This document shows positions 23,785 through 33,114 of a DNA stretch of 50,409 nucleotides, piece after piece. A program made the translations under genes and the position numbers. A model generated the notes under the pieces. The model was not told the origin of the DNA and searched no databases. It worked only from the letters and a program-made list of their open reading frames with translations. Numbering within the stretch: position 1 is the first letter of the stretch; each line of letters opens with the position of its first letter. Origin of the DNA: Defluviicoccus sp. bin129 (GTDB taxonomy: Bacteria; Pseudomonadota; Alphaproteobacteria; MPNO01); contig MPNO01000030.1 of NCBI GenBank assembly GCA_002239065.1, positions 1 through 50,409 of the forward strand. The letters are read 5' to 3'.

Positions 23785-24129
23785 TCAGCCGGCGCAGGGA
23801 ACGCAGACCGTGACGGCGGGGTCGATTTCGAGGCGCCTTGGCGGGATCGGCTCGCCGCATTGGAGGCACTCGCCGAAGCTGCCGTCGGCGACGCGCCTGA
23901 GCGCGGCATCGATGCGCTGCAGCCGGCCCTGACGCCGGGTCTCGGACGCCTCGGCCATGGCCCGGACCTGCATGGCGTCGATTCGCGACAGCCGGCCGAC
24001 CGTCTGCTGATCGAGCTCGACCGGCGCGCGGTCCCCGGCGGTGGCCGCGCTTTCGCGAAGGAGAGTCTCGCGCTCTTCGAGGAGCAGCCCGCGCATCGCC
24101 TCGATGTCGACTGCCGTGTCGCCGGCCAT
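23785..24129 (-). CDS. DksA/TraR-family zinc-finger protein
   Basis: The 114-residue protein has an N-terminal coiled-coil region (DIEAMRGLLLEERETLLRESAA and RLQRIDAALRRVADGSFGECLQCG) and a C4 zinc finger with Cys88, Cys91, Cys109 and Cys112. DksA-type proteins enter the RNA polymerase secondary channel and adjust stringent-response transcription. The acidic tip residues of canonical DksA are not clearly visible, so a shorter TraR-like or DksA2 role is possible. It is divergent from recQ with 141 bp between them. Confidence 0.85.
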   Translation of the reverse strand: MAGDTAVDIEAMRGLLLEERETLLRESAATAGDRAPVELDQQTVGRLSRIDAMQVRAMAEASETRRQGRLQRIDAALRRVADGSFGECLQCGEPIPPRRLEIDPAVTVCVPCAG

Positions 24130-24270
24130 CGTCCGGTCTCCGCCCCGTTTCGTCGCGGGGCACGTATCGAGTCTAGCACGGCCGCGGCGAATTCAGGTCG
24201 AACATTCGGGGGGCTGGACCGGCCGGCGCAGAAACGGCAAGGTCGCGCCGCGGCGGCAGGGTGTCGAGCG

Positions 24271-26064
24271 GTGAAGTATAGGGTTCTCAGGGACGTCTTC
24301 GGCTTCGAGTCCTTCCGCCCCGGCCAGGAGCCGGTGATCGATACCGTGCTTGCCGGCCGCGACGCGCTCGCGGTGATGCCGACGGGCGGCGGCAAGTCGC
24401 TCTGCTTCCAGGTTCCGGCGCTGGTCCGCGGCGGGTTGACGGTGGTGGTGTCTCCGCTGGTCGCCCTCATGCAGGATCAGGTGGCGGCGCTCCAGCTTGC
24501 CGGCGTCGCCGCCGATGCGATCCATTCCCTCAACCCGCGAGCGGGCAACGTCGCGATCTGGCGGCGCGTCGCCGCCGGCGAGATCCGGCTGCTCTACCTG
24601 GCCCCGGAACGGCTGATGACCGAACGCATGCTGGCGGCGCTCTCGCGGCTTCCGCTCTCGCTGATCGCGGTCGACGAGGCGCATTGCGTTTCGCAATGGG
24701 GCCCCTCCTTCCGGCCGGAATACGGGGCGCTCTCCGCGCTGCGCGCGCGCTTTCGGGAGGTGCCCATCCTGGCGCTGACCGCGACCGCCGACGCGGTGAC
24801 GCGCGACGACATCGCGGCCCAGCTTCTGGCACCGGACGCCGCGCAGTTCGTCGCCGGTTTCGACCGGCCCAATATCCACCTCGCCGTGGAGCCGCGAAAC
24901 GCGGCCAGGCGCCAGCTTCTCTCCTTCGCGAAGGCGCGGCGCGGCCAGAGCGGCATCGTCTATTGCCTGTCGCGCCGCAAGGTCGAGGAAACCGCGGCGA
25001 TGCTGCACGGCGAAGGGATCCGGGCGCTCCCCTATCACGCCGGCATGAGCGCTGAGGAGCGAACCGCCAACCAGGACATCTTCACCGCCGAGCCGGGGGT
25101 GGTCATCGTCGCCACCATCGCCTTCGGCATGGGGATCGACAAGCCCGACGTGCGCTACGTCTTCCACACCGACATCCCTTCCGGGATCGAGGCCTATTAC
25201 CAGGAGATCGGCCGCGCGGCGCGTGACGGGGAGCCCGGCGATGCCTGCATGCTCTACGGGTTCGACGACATCCGGCTGCGCCGGATGTTCATCGACGACG
25301 AGGACGGCGGGGACGACCACAAGCGGCGCGCGCACAAGCGCCTGGATGCGCTGCTCGGCTATTGCGAGACCCCGGGCTGCCGGCGGGTGACGCTGCTCGC
25401 CTATTTCGGGGAGCGCATCGAACCCTGCGGCAATTGCGACACCTGCCTCCGCCCGGTCGCGCTGGTGGAGGCGACCGAGGACGCGCAGCTCGCCCTCTCC
25501 GCGGTGATCCAGACGGGTCAGCGCTTCGGCGCCGCGCATCTCATCGACGTGCTCGCGGGCACCCCGACCGAGAAGGTCGTCAAGTTCGGCCATGACCGCC
25601 GCGACGCGTTCGGCGGCGGGGCGCATCACGCGAAGACGGTCTGGCGCAGCATTCTCCGCCAGATCGTCGCCGCCGGGCATTTGCATCTCGATATCGCCGG
25701 CCATGGCGGGATTCAGACCACCGAACGCGGGCGGGCGCTGCTGCGCGGCGAGGGCGAATTCCAGCGCCGCGCCGAGGCGACGAGGTCCAGGCAGTCGCGC
25801 GCGAGAGGGGCGAGCAAGGAAACCGACCCCGCCTTGAGCGCCGGCGACGAAGCCCTGCTCACCCGCCTCAAGCGGCTCCGCCTCAGGCTCGCGAAGGAGC
25901 GGGGCGTGCCGGCCTTTGCCGTCTTCACCGACCGGTCGCTGATCGAGATGGCGCGCAAGCGACCGCGCAGCCGGGAGGACTTCGCCGAGATCCATGGCGT
26001 CGGGGCCGCCAAGCTCAAGACCTTCGCCGACATCTTTCTCGCCGAAATCGGCACCACCGCGTGA
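24271..26064 (+). CDS. recQ: ATP-dependent DNA helicase RecQ
   Basis: The 597-residue protein has Walker A (PTGGGKS, residues 37-43), a DEAH box (135-138), and helicase motifs such as LALTATAD and IGRAARDGEPG. The RecQ-C-terminal domain follows with the zinc-binding cysteines (CETPGC and PCGNCDTC) and a winged helix, and the C-terminus carries an HRDC domain (from about 530). All parts of full-length RecQ are present. The start is a GTG at 24271 in frame with no stronger upstream signal. It is followed directly, by a 4-nt overlap, by an exporter gene. Confidence 0.95.
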   Translation: MKYRVLRDVFGFESFRPGQEPVIDTVLAGRDALAVMPTGGGKSLCFQVPALVRGGLTVVVSPLVALMQDQVAALQLAGVAADAIHSLNPRAGNVAIWRRVAAGEIRLLYLAPERLMTERMLAALSRLPLSLIAVDEAHCVSQWGPSFRPEYGALSALRARFREVPILALTATADAVTRDDIAAQLLAPDAAQFVAGFDRPNIHLAVEPRNAARRQLLSFAKARRGQSGIVYCLSRRKVEETAAMLHGEGIRALPYHAGMSAEERTANQDIFTAEPGVVIVATIAFGMGIDKPDVRYVFHTDIPSGIEAYYQEIGRAARDGEPGDACMLYGFDDIRLRRMFIDDEDGGDDHKRRAHKRLDALLGYCETPGCRRVTLLAYFGERIEPCGNCDTCLRPVALVEATEDAQLALSAVIQTGQRFGAAHLIDVLAGTPTEKVVKFGHDRRDAFGGGAHHAKTVWRSILRQIVAAGHLHLDIAGHGGIQTTERGRALLRGEGEFQRRAEATRSRQSRARGASKETDPALSAGDEALLTRLKRLRLRLAKERGVPAFAVFTDRSLIEMARKRPRSREDFAEIHGVGAAKLKTFADIFLAEIGTTA

Positions 26065-27260
26065 CCGGGCGGGAGAGGCTCTTCTTCGCCCTGCTCCTCG
26101 GCCTGGTGGTCGCGCTCGACCCGCTGTCGATCGACACCGCGCTGCCGGCGGCGCAGGTGATGGCCTCGGATTTGGGCACCGACCTGTCGGCGGTCCAGCT
26201 CAGCCTCAGCCTGTTCGTGCTGGGCATGGCGGCGGGCCAGATCGTCTACGGGCCGATGTCGGACCGCTTCGGCCGCCGCCCGGTCCTCCTGTTCGCCCTC
26301 GTGCTCTATGTCTCGGCGTCGGCCGCGCTGGCGATTTCGCCGGGTGTCGAAATGCTGCTGGGCGCCCGGCTGGTGCAGGGGCTTGCGGCCGCGGCAACCC
26401 AGGTGATCGCGCGCGCCGTGGTCCGCGACCGGCTCGACCGCGAGGACGCATCGCGGGTCCTGTCTTACGTGTTTCTGGTGCTCGGCATCATGCCCATCGC
26501 GGCGCCGGTGGCCGGCGCCTGGCTGACCGAGGCCGCGGGGTGGCGGTCGATCTTCCTGGCGATGCTCGCTTACGGCGCGGCCGCGCTCGCGATCCACTGG
26601 CGCTGGCTGCCGGAGACCAATGAGACACCCGACCGCGGCGCGCTCGCGCCGGACAGGCTGCTCGCGGCGTTCTCGAAGGTCGCCCGCAGCGGCGTTTTCT
26701 GGGCCTATGTGGGGTGCGGGGCGGCGGCGTTCTCCGCCCTGTTCGCCTTCCTCGCCGGCGCACCCGCCGCCTTCATCGTCCATCTCGGCGAGACGCCCGA
26801 GGCGTTCGGCTGGTTCTTCGCGCTGGTCATGGTCGGCAATCTGGTCGGCTATCCGGTGGGCAGCCGGCTGGTGATGCGGCTCGGCATCGTCCGGCTGCTG
26901 ATGTGGGGCACGCTCGGCGGGCTCGCCTCGGGGCTCGCCATCGCCGCCCTCGCGATCGCCGGCGTGGCGAGCCCGTGGGCGATCGTCGCGCCGGCCTGCG
27001 CCTACATGTTCTTCTTCGCCCTCATCCTGCCGCCCGCGACCGCGGGCGCGCTCTCGCCGTTTCCCGGGGTCGCGGGCGCGGCCTCCTCGCTGCTCGGCGT
27101 GGTGCAGCTGGGATGCGCCGCGCTCGCCGGCGCCCTCGTCGCCGGGTTCGACGACGGCACCCAGATGCCGCTCGCCATCGCCATCGCCGCGGCGTCGATC
27201 GCCGGGCTGCTCGCCTTCGTCTGGGTCCGCGGGCTAGCCGCCGGCGGGCGGCGGCGCTAG
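26061..27260 (+). CDS. Bcr/CflA-family multidrug efflux MFS transporter
   Basis: The 399-residue membrane protein has about twelve transmembrane segments and the MFS motif GPMSDRFGRRPVLL after TM2, with LDPLSIDTALPAAQ in TM1, typical of the Bcr/CflA drug-proton antiporters. The GTG start at 26061 overlaps the recQ TGA, so it is translationally coupled to recQ, an unusual partner. The 3' end overlaps the convergent dehydrogenase gene in a shared CTAG. Confidence 0.87.
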   Translation: MTGRERLFFALLLGLVVALDPLSIDTALPAAQVMASDLGTDLSAVQLSLSLFVLGMAAGQIVYGPMSDRFGRRPVLLFALVLYVSASAALAISPGVEMLLGARLVQGLAAAATQVIARAVVRDRLDREDASRVLSYVFLVLGIMPIAAPVAGAWLTEAAGWRSIFLAMLAYGAAALAIHWRWLPETNETPDRGALAPDRLLAAFSKVARSGVFWAYVGCGAAAFSALFAFLAGAPAAFIVHLGETPEAFGWFFALVMVGNLVGYPVGSRLVMRLGIVRLLMWGTLGGLASGLAIAALAIAGVASPWAIVAPACAYMFFFALILPPATAGALSPFPGVAGAASSLLGVVQLGCAALAGALVAGFDDGTQMPLAIAIAAASIAGLLAFVWVRGLAAGGRRR

Positions 27261-28375
27261 CCCTCGGGGTGGAGCGACACGCAGATCGGCCGCTCGTCCG
27301 GGTTTCGCTCCCGCCCCAGGGTCTGGAGCGCTTCCTCGGCGTCGTCGAGCGCGAACTCGTGGGTGTGGAGCCGCTCGAGCCGGTACCTGTTCTCTTCCAG
27401 CATCCGGAAGGCCTCGACATAGGCGTCGCGGGCCTGGGAATAGACGCCCTTGAGGACGAGCTCCTTGTAGATCACCGCCTCGACATCGAGCGCGACGACC
27501 TGGTCCTTCGCCTTGATGCCGCTCAACACCACGGTGCCGCCGATCCTGGTCGCCGCGATCGCGTCCTCGACCGCTGATGCCGCGCCCGGCACCACGTCGA
27601 GCGCGACATCGACGCCGCGCCCGCCGGTGATCGCCATGACGCGTTCGACCACGTTCTCCCGGTCGGCTTCGATGGTGTGGTCCGCGCCGAGCGCCTCGGC
27701 GAGGCGGAGCTTGTAGGCGCTGCGAGAGGTGCCGGTGACGACGATCGTGCCGGCGCCCGCCTCGCGCGCGGCGACCACGGCGCCGAGACCGCGCTGGCCG
27801 TGACCGAGGATCAGGACGGTGTCGCCCATCGCGGTCCGCGGCACATGCACCGCCCAGCGGATCCCGGCGGCGATCGGCTGGTAGAGTAGCGCCAGGGGGA
27901 GCGGCATGCTGTCGGGCACCCTGTGCAGCATCGTGCGTTCGTGCAGGTGAATGAATTCGCTGTAGCCGCCCCACAGCCCGTGGCCCACATCGCGCGGCGT
28001 ATAGCCGTAGCAGGGCGGCGCGCCGGGCGGCATCAGCGAGCGGCAGTTGTGATAGGCGCCGCCGAGGCAGAGCGCGCAGCGCCCGCAGGAGAGATGCGGC
28101 TCGAGCGCCACCCGGTCGCCGACGCCGACACCCCATGACCGGGCCGCGTCCGCGCCGATCTCGGCGATCCGCCCGACCGGCTCGTGGCCCGGGATGACGG
28201 GGTAGCGCATGATGCCCTTGGCGGCGAAATTGCCGCGATACTGGTCGACGTCCGAGCCGCACAGGCCGCAGGCCTCGACCCGGAGCAAGGCTTCCTTGGG
28301 TCCGACCGGCGGCACCTCGTGTTCGTCGGGCTCGATGCGGCGGTCCGCGACCTGGACCATGACCCTCGATTTCAT
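27257..28375 (-). CDS. Zinc-dependent medium-chain dehydrogenase
   Basis: The 372-residue protein has the MDR layout: catalytic zinc ligands Cys39 and the His64-Glu65 pair (ACGLCGSD, GHEPVG), the structural-zinc lobe with Cys97, Cys100, Cys103 and Cys111 (CGRCALCLGGAYHNC), and a Rossmann fold (LILGHGQRGLGAV). It is closest in design to sorbitol/threonine dehydrogenase-like enzymes acting on alcohols or polyols with NAD. The ATG is at 28375. It is divergent from the M24-like gene and convergent with the Bcr/CflA exporter. Substrate unknown. Confidence 0.87.
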   Translation of the reverse strand: MKSRVMVQVADRRIEPDEHEVPPVGPKEALLRVEACGLCGSDVDQYRGNFAAKGIMRYPVIPGHEPVGRIAEIGADAARSWGVGVGDRVALEPHLSCGRCALCLGGAYHNCRSLMPPGAPPCYGYTPRDVGHGLWGGYSEFIHLHERTMLHRVPDSMPLPLALLYQPIAAGIRWAVHVPRTAMGDTVLILGHGQRGLGAVVAAREAGAGTIVVTGTSRSAYKLRLAEALGADHTIEADRENVVERVMAITGGRGVDVALDVVPGAASAVEDAIAATRIGGTVVLSGIKAKDQVVALDVEAVIYKELVLKGVYSQARDAYVEAFRMLEENRYRLERLHTHEFALDDAEEALQTLGRERNPDERPICVSLHPEG

Positions 28376-28448
28376 GCGCCGCCTCCCGCGCCGTCGCGCG
28401 CGAGACTATCGGCTGGCGAACAGGGCAACAACCGACCACAATCCGGCC

Positions 28449-29630
28449 ATGGAACGGGTAGCACTGCCCCGCCTCGGCCTCGCCGAACGCGACCGCCGCC
28501 ACGCCGCGGTGCGCGCGGCGATGACGGAGAACGGCCTCGACTGCATCGTCGCGCCCGAGAACACCGGCGAGTGGGACGCCTGCCAGCCGGACGTCCGCTA
28601 CCTGACGACGATCGGCGGCGGCGGCACCGCGGCCGCCGTCGTCTTCCCGGCGCAGGGCGAGCCCACGGCGATCGTGCGCGAGCCCCGGCGGGTCGCGTTC
28701 TGGCAGGCGGCGCAGGGCTGGGTCGCCGACATCCGCGCGACCCGGGAGGGGCGCTGGGGCGAGGCGATGGCATCCGCCCTCGGCGACCACTGCGGCGGCC
28801 GGGCGCGGGTCGGCATCGCCGGGCTCGAAGGCGTGCTGCGGTTCCCCGACGGCACCATGTCGTCGGGCGAGCTCGATGCCCTGCGACGGGCCTTTCCGGA
28901 CGCCGAATTCGTCGATGCGACGGCGCTCATGCACGATGTGCGGCAGGTGAAGAGCGCCGAGGAGATCGCCCTGGTCGAGCGCGCGCAAGTCTGCGCCGAT
29001 GCGATCGGCGAGGCGGTGTTCGAGCACGCCCGCGCGGGCGTGAGCGAGCACGCGCTCTACGCCGAGATGATGGCGGCCCATATCCGCAGCGGCGGCGAGG
29101 TGCCGGCGATGCTGCTGATCGGGATCGGCAAGGCGCCGAGCCAGGCCTTCCTGATGCCGACCTTCCGCGCGCTAGAGGACGGCGACATCCTGATCTGCGA
29201 GTCCGAGATCAAGTATGCCGGCTACATGGCGCAAAGCATCGAGGCGGTGTCGCTCGGCCCGCCGGAGGCGGAGTACGAGCGGCTGTTCGAGGCCTCGCTC
29301 TCATGCTTCGGGATTCTGCTGGACGCGATGAGGCCGGGCGTCCCCTATGCCGAGCTCATCCGCCTCTGGGGCGCGCATATGGAACGGGCGGGGCTCAAGG
29401 CGGCGCCGACCATGGGCCACGGGCTCGGTCTCGGCCAGGACGGGCCGACCACGCGGGCCGGGGGCGACGCCCAGGGCCGAACGGTCGAGGCCGGGCATTG
29501 CTTCATCCTCAAACCCTGGGCGACATCGGCCGACGGGGAACGGGCGATGCGCGCCGGCAACACGGTCGTGGTGGAGGAGCACGGCGCGCGGCGGCTCGGC
29601 CGGCTGCCGATGGAATTCAAGATCCTCTGA
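28449..29630 (+). CDS. M24-fold (creatinase/aminopeptidase-like) protein with altered metal site
   Basis: The 393-residue protein has the two-domain creatinase/prolidase plan: an N-terminal domain (TENGLDCIVAPENTGEWDACQPDVRYLTTIGG) and a pita-bread domain from about 165. Five dimetal ligands are expected in peptidases (D, D, H, E, E). Around residues 244-262, ICESEIKYAGYMAQSIEA has Glu in place of the first Asp and Gln in place of the second; at about 350, ILKPW replaces IEPG, losing a Glu. The His in MGHGLGLGQDG and the last Glu (VVVEEHG) remain. So it is probably not an active metallopeptidase; creatinase-like or DMSP-lyase-like relatives of the fold act without this set. The start is ATG 28449. 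Confidence 0.78.
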   Translation: MERVALPRLGLAERDRRHAAVRAAMTENGLDCIVAPENTGEWDACQPDVRYLTTIGGGGTAAAVVFPAQGEPTAIVREPRRVAFWQAAQGWVADIRATREGRWGEAMASALGDHCGGRARVGIAGLEGVLRFPDGTMSSGELDALRRAFPDAEFVDATALMHDVRQVKSAEEIALVERAQVCADAIGEAVFEHARAGVSEHALYAEMMAAHIRSGGEVPAMLLIGIGKAPSQAFLMPTFRALEDGDILICESEIKYAGYMAQSIEAVSLGPPEAEYERLFEASLSCFGILLDAMRPGVPYAELIRLWGAHMERAGLKAAPTMGHGLGLGQDGPTTRAGGDAQGRTVEAGHCFILKPWATSADGERAMRAGNTVVVEEHGARRLGRLPMEFKIL

Positions 29631-29639
29631 ACCCCAGGT

Positions 29640-30137
29640 TCAGATGTTGAAGATGTCGATCGGCCCGACGATGCGGTCGTCGAGCACGTGGACCGTCTTG
29701 CGCGCGATCGTCAGCCCGGAGGCGGACCGCCTCAGCGTGTAGGCGTATCTCCCGGCGCGGAGGATCGGCGGGTCGGTCCGGCGGAAGCTGTTGACCAGCC
29801 AGGTGGCGGAGACCTCGATCTCCGGCCCCCCGGCCCCGACCGCCCGCACATTGCTCACCAGATGGGCGGTGTGGGGCAGCGGCGTGCTGGCGAAGGAATC
29901 CCCGCCTTCGATGCGGAAGATGCGCGCCTCCAGCCCGGCGCGGTCGAGATAGATCAGGCTGACATCGTTGTCGGGGTCCTCGCTGAACCCCTCGTCGCCG
30001 ACGATCGCCGGCGCCCAGAACACCGCGTCTTCGGCATAGAGCGCGAGCCACGCCTCCCACTCCCGCCGGTCGAGATGGCCGGCCTCGCGGTAGAGGAGAT
30101 CGGCGGCCTCGGCGGTCAGCGCCGCATCGAAGCTCAC
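29640..30137 (-). CDS. Aromatic ring-hydroxylating dioxygenase, beta subunit
   Basis: The 165-residue protein matches the NTF2-like small subunit of ring-hydroxylating dioxygenases: EAADLLYREAGHLDRREWEAWLALYAEDAVFWAP at the start, DDVSLIYLDRAGLEARIFRI, and TAHLVSNVRAV later. It has no catalytic centre and assists assembly of the alpha3beta3 hexamer. The GTG at 30137 overlaps the alpha TGA (GTGA). It lies 9 bp from the convergent M24-like gene. Confidence 0.86.
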   Translation of the reverse strand: MSFDAALTAEAADLLYREAGHLDRREWEAWLALYAEDAVFWAPAIVGDEGFSEDPDNDVSLIYLDRAGLEARIFRIEGGDSFASTPLPHTAHLVSNVRAVGAGGPEIEVSATWLVNSFRRTDPPILRAGRYAYTLRRSASGLTIARKTVHVLDDRIVGPIDIFNI

Positions 30138-31456
30138 GGCCCGTCCATCCGGCGCCGCCATTCGCGCCAGAAGGCGTAGAACGGCGTCTCGCTCTCGCGC
30201 CCGGGATTGCTGTGCAGCGGCGCCGCGCCGAGCTCCCGGGCGGCGTCGTCGGCCCCCTCGATCATCGTCGCGCGGCCGAGCGCGAGATCGTTCCACCCCG
30301 CCCCGCCGGCGGCGAGAGAACCGGCATGGGCGACTTCCATCGCGCGCACGTCGTCCGGCACGGCGAGGCTGGAGGGCAGGAAGAAATCCTCGTATTTGCG
30401 GATCCGCGCGCGCCTGGCCTCGGCGCTCTCGCCGACCGGGGCGAGGCACCAGGTGTCGATCTCGGTGAGGTCGACGGCGACCGGCCGCCACAGCCGGATG
30501 CAGGTCGAGGCGACGTCGTTGAGGAAGAAATTGGGGAAGATCGTCACCGTGCGGCCGCGGTCGATCATCCAGCGCGCCTTGCCCGGGCCGAACCGCGCGA
30601 CCAGCGCCTCGCGCGCCTCGTTCAGCGGGGCGGATTCGGGCGAGCCCCGGTCGGACCAGTTGATCATGTGCCCGTTGCCCGCGTCGTAGCCGCCCGACCG
30701 GATGCTTTCGAGGTCGAGGATGCGGCTCGCCTCGGTCCTGGCGCGGGCATCGCCGGTCTCGCGCGTGAGCGTCTCGCGCTGACGCACCGCATGGGCGAAG
30801 TTCCGGTGCACCGTGGCGACGTGATAGCCGTCGGTCGAGTTCTCGGTCTGCAGCTTCCAGTTGGCCCGCATCACGTAGGTGCTCTCGCCCTTCAGCACCT
30901 CCATGCCCTGTTCCGACTGGTCGGCCATCAGGTCGATGAACGGCCGCGCGCCGCCGAGGAAGGTCTCGAGATCCTCGACTTCCGGGTCGAGGCAGGCGAA
31001 GACGAAGCCGCGATAGGCGGCGAGGCGCGCGACCGGCTTGAGATCGGTGCCGAGCCTGGCCAGCGCCTCCCGGTCGTAGCCGGTGTCGCGGTTCCGCACC
31101 CGGATGCACTTGCCGTCGGCGTTGAACGCCCAGCCGTGATAGCGGCAGGTGATGGTGGGCTGAACCCCGCTGCGCCCGCGCGTCAGCATCGAGCCGCGAT
31201 GCGGGCAAGAATCGTGGAAGCAGCGGATTTCGCCGTCGAGGCCGCGAATCGCGAAGACGGGAAAGCGCCCGATCGTGCCCCGTACATAGCGTCCGCGCTC
31301 GCGCAGCTGGCTCTCGTGGCAGAGATAGTTCCAGCAGCGCCCGAAGATCCGCTCCAGCTCGCGCTCGAACAGCGCGGGCTCGACGAAGGCGCCGCGCCGC
31401 ACCCGGAACACCCCGGGACGGTCGTCGACGAAGCTGCGGGCGGGGGTCTCGGTCAT
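30134..31456 (-). CDS. Aromatic ring-hydroxylating dioxygenase, alpha (Rieske) subunit
   Basis: The 440-residue protein has a Rieske 2Fe-2S site with Cys84/His86 (CPHRG) and Cys104/His107 (CRYHGWAF), and a catalytic mononuclear iron site in which Asp209, His212 and His217 (DGYHVATVH) belong to the family triad pattern. Such enzymes add O2 to an aromatic ring and need a ferredoxin or reductase, neither of which is in this window. The start at ATG 31456 follows from the beginning of conserved sequence. It is co-transcribed with the beta subunit and divergent from the UbiD pair 103 bp away, so the products may act in sequence. Confidence 0.87.
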   Translation of the reverse strand: MTETPARSFVDDRPGVFRVRRGAFVEPALFERELERIFGRCWNYLCHESQLRERGRYVRGTIGRFPVFAIRGLDGEIRCFHDSCPHRGSMLTRGRSGVQPTITCRYHGWAFNADGKCIRVRNRDTGYDREALARLGTDLKPVARLAAYRGFVFACLDPEVEDLETFLGGARPFIDLMADQSEQGMEVLKGESTYVMRANWKLQTENSTDGYHVATVHRNFAHAVRQRETLTRETGDARARTEASRILDLESIRSGGYDAGNGHMINWSDRGSPESAPLNEAREALVARFGPGKARWMIDRGRTVTIFPNFFLNDVASTCIRLWRPVAVDLTEIDTWCLAPVGESAEARRARIRKYEDFFLPSSLAVPDDVRAMEVAHAGSLAAGGAGWNDLALGRATMIEGADDAARELGAAPLHSNPGRESETPFYAFWREWRRRMDGP

Positions 31457-31559
31457 CGCGGGCGCGATGGTCCGGGGCGCCGCGCCGGCTGTCAACTGGA
31501 CGGCGCTTGCGCCGTGGCTAAGATGCGCCGCGGCTGCTGCGGTGGGGAAGGACAATCGT

Positions 31560-33089
31560 GTGAATGAAAGCGGCGGGCTCGCCGGCGCCCGAAAGCCGGT
31601 CGCGTTCGGCGACATGCGCGGCTGGATCGAGGCGCTGCGGGCGGCGGAAGAGCTGCGCGTGATCGACGCCGAGGTCGACTGGGACGTCGAGCTCGGCACG
31701 ATCTACCGCATGGCGCAGGGCAAGGGCGACCGGCCGGCCTTCCTGTTCCGCAACATCAAGGATTACGGCGCCGGCGCGCGCTGCCGCGAGGTGTTCGTCG
31801 GCGGCCAGGGCGCCTATTCCCGCCTCGCCATGATGTTCGGCCTGCCCCCGGACACGCCGATCCGCGATCTGGTGTGGATCTGCCGCACCATCTTCAACGA
31901 GCGCATCCCGCCGGTGACGGTGGAGAGCGGCCCGGTCAAGGAGAACGTCCTCACGGGCGGGGATATCGACCTGCTGTCCTTCCCGGTGCCCAAGTGGAAC
32001 CGGCTCGACGGCGGGCGCTACGTGCTGACCTATGCCGGCTGCGTGACCAGCGACCCCGATACCGGGCTGCACAATGTCGGCATCTATCGCGGCATGGTGG
32101 GCGGCAAGGACGCCATCCCGGTTCTGATGTGGCGGGCCCAGCACTGGGGCGGGCATTTCACCAAATACGAGGCGCGCGGCGAGAAGATGCCGGTCGCCTT
32201 CGTGCTCGGCTGGGAGCCCTCGCTCGGCTTCACCGCCGGGGCGCCGGTGCCGCGCGATATCTCGGAATACGACGTGATGGGCGCGATCCGCGGCGCGCCC
32301 GTGGAGCTCGTCCCCTGCGAGACGGTGCCGCTCATGGTGCCGGCGAGCGCCGAGATCGTCATCGAGGGCTGGATCGACCCCGACCCCGCGACCTTCATGG
32401 AAGAGGGGCCCTATGCCGAGTTCACCGGGTACTACGCGACCGAGCGGACCGCCAAGCACACCGCCCGGGTGACCTGCATCACCCACCGCGACAACCCGAT
32501 CTTCCGCGGCACCGTCGAGGGGGCGCTCCCCTACAGCTATGCCGAGAACGCGATCATGAGCTCGATCCAGCGCTCGGCGACGGCGTGGAACGCGCTGGAG
32601 CGGGCCGGCGTGCCGGGGGTTACCGACGTGTTCGGCATGCCGATCCACGCCGGGGTCAACATGGCGGTGCAGATCCGCCAGACCTATCGCGGCCAGGCCA
32701 AGCAGGTGGCCTCCGCGCTGTGGGGCGATTCGTCGTCCCATGTGCGCTACAAGCATGTCATCGTCGTCGACGAGGACATCGACATCCACGACTACGCCGC
32801 CGTCGACTGGGCGCTCGCCTGGCGGGTCAATGCCGGCGAGGGCGATATCGTCACCTTCCCCGCCACCTGGGGCGCCGGGCTCGACCCCTCGGTGCGGCGG
32901 CGGGATGCCGACGTGCATCTGTTCGGCACCGGCAAGTGGCACCGGGTGCTGATCGACGCGACGATCAACCTCGACTACCCGCCCGAGCGCGACGGCCGCC
33001 GCTACCCGCCGACCGTCGAGCCGATGGAAGAGGACAAGCGCGCCGCGCTGGCGCGCTGGTCGGCGCTCGGCCTCGACGATCTGAATTAG
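31560..33089 (+). CDS. UbiD-family (prenylated-FMN) decarboxylase, copy 1
   Basis: The 509-residue protein is a full-length UbiD-family enzyme. The expected catalytic trio is present: Arg177 (NVGIYRGM) and Glu282 and Glu287 (EEGPYAEF), spaced as R and E-x4-E in characterised Fdc1/UbiD. The GTG at 31560 has GGGGAAGGA upstream. It is followed after 25 bp by a paralogue sharing long DNA-identical stretches. UbiD enzymes need prenyl-FMN made by UbiX, and no UbiX gene lies in the window. Aromatic or alpha,beta-unsaturated acids are typical substrates; the one here is unknown. Confidence 0.86.
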   Translation: MNESGGLAGARKPVAFGDMRGWIEALRAAEELRVIDAEVDWDVELGTIYRMAQGKGDRPAFLFRNIKDYGAGARCREVFVGGQGAYSRLAMMFGLPPDTPIRDLVWICRTIFNERIPPVTVESGPVKENVLTGGDIDLLSFPVPKWNRLDGGRYVLTYAGCVTSDPDTGLHNVGIYRGMVGGKDAIPVLMWRAQHWGGHFTKYEARGEKMPVAFVLGWEPSLGFTAGAPVPRDISEYDVMGAIRGAPVELVPCETVPLMVPASAEIVIEGWIDPDPATFMEEGPYAEFTGYYATERTAKHTARVTCITHRDNPIFRGTVEGALPYSYAENAIMSSIQRSATAWNALERAGVPGVTDVFGMPIHAGVNMAVQIRQTYRGQAKQVASALWGDSSSHVRYKHVIVVDEDIDIHDYAAVDWALAWRVNAGEGDIVTFPATWGAGLDPSVRRRDADVHLFGTGKWHRVLIDATINLDYPPERDGRRYPPTVEPMEEDKRAALARWSALGLDDLN

Positions 33090-33114
33090 ACCGCATATCC
33101 GAAGGGAGTACGCG

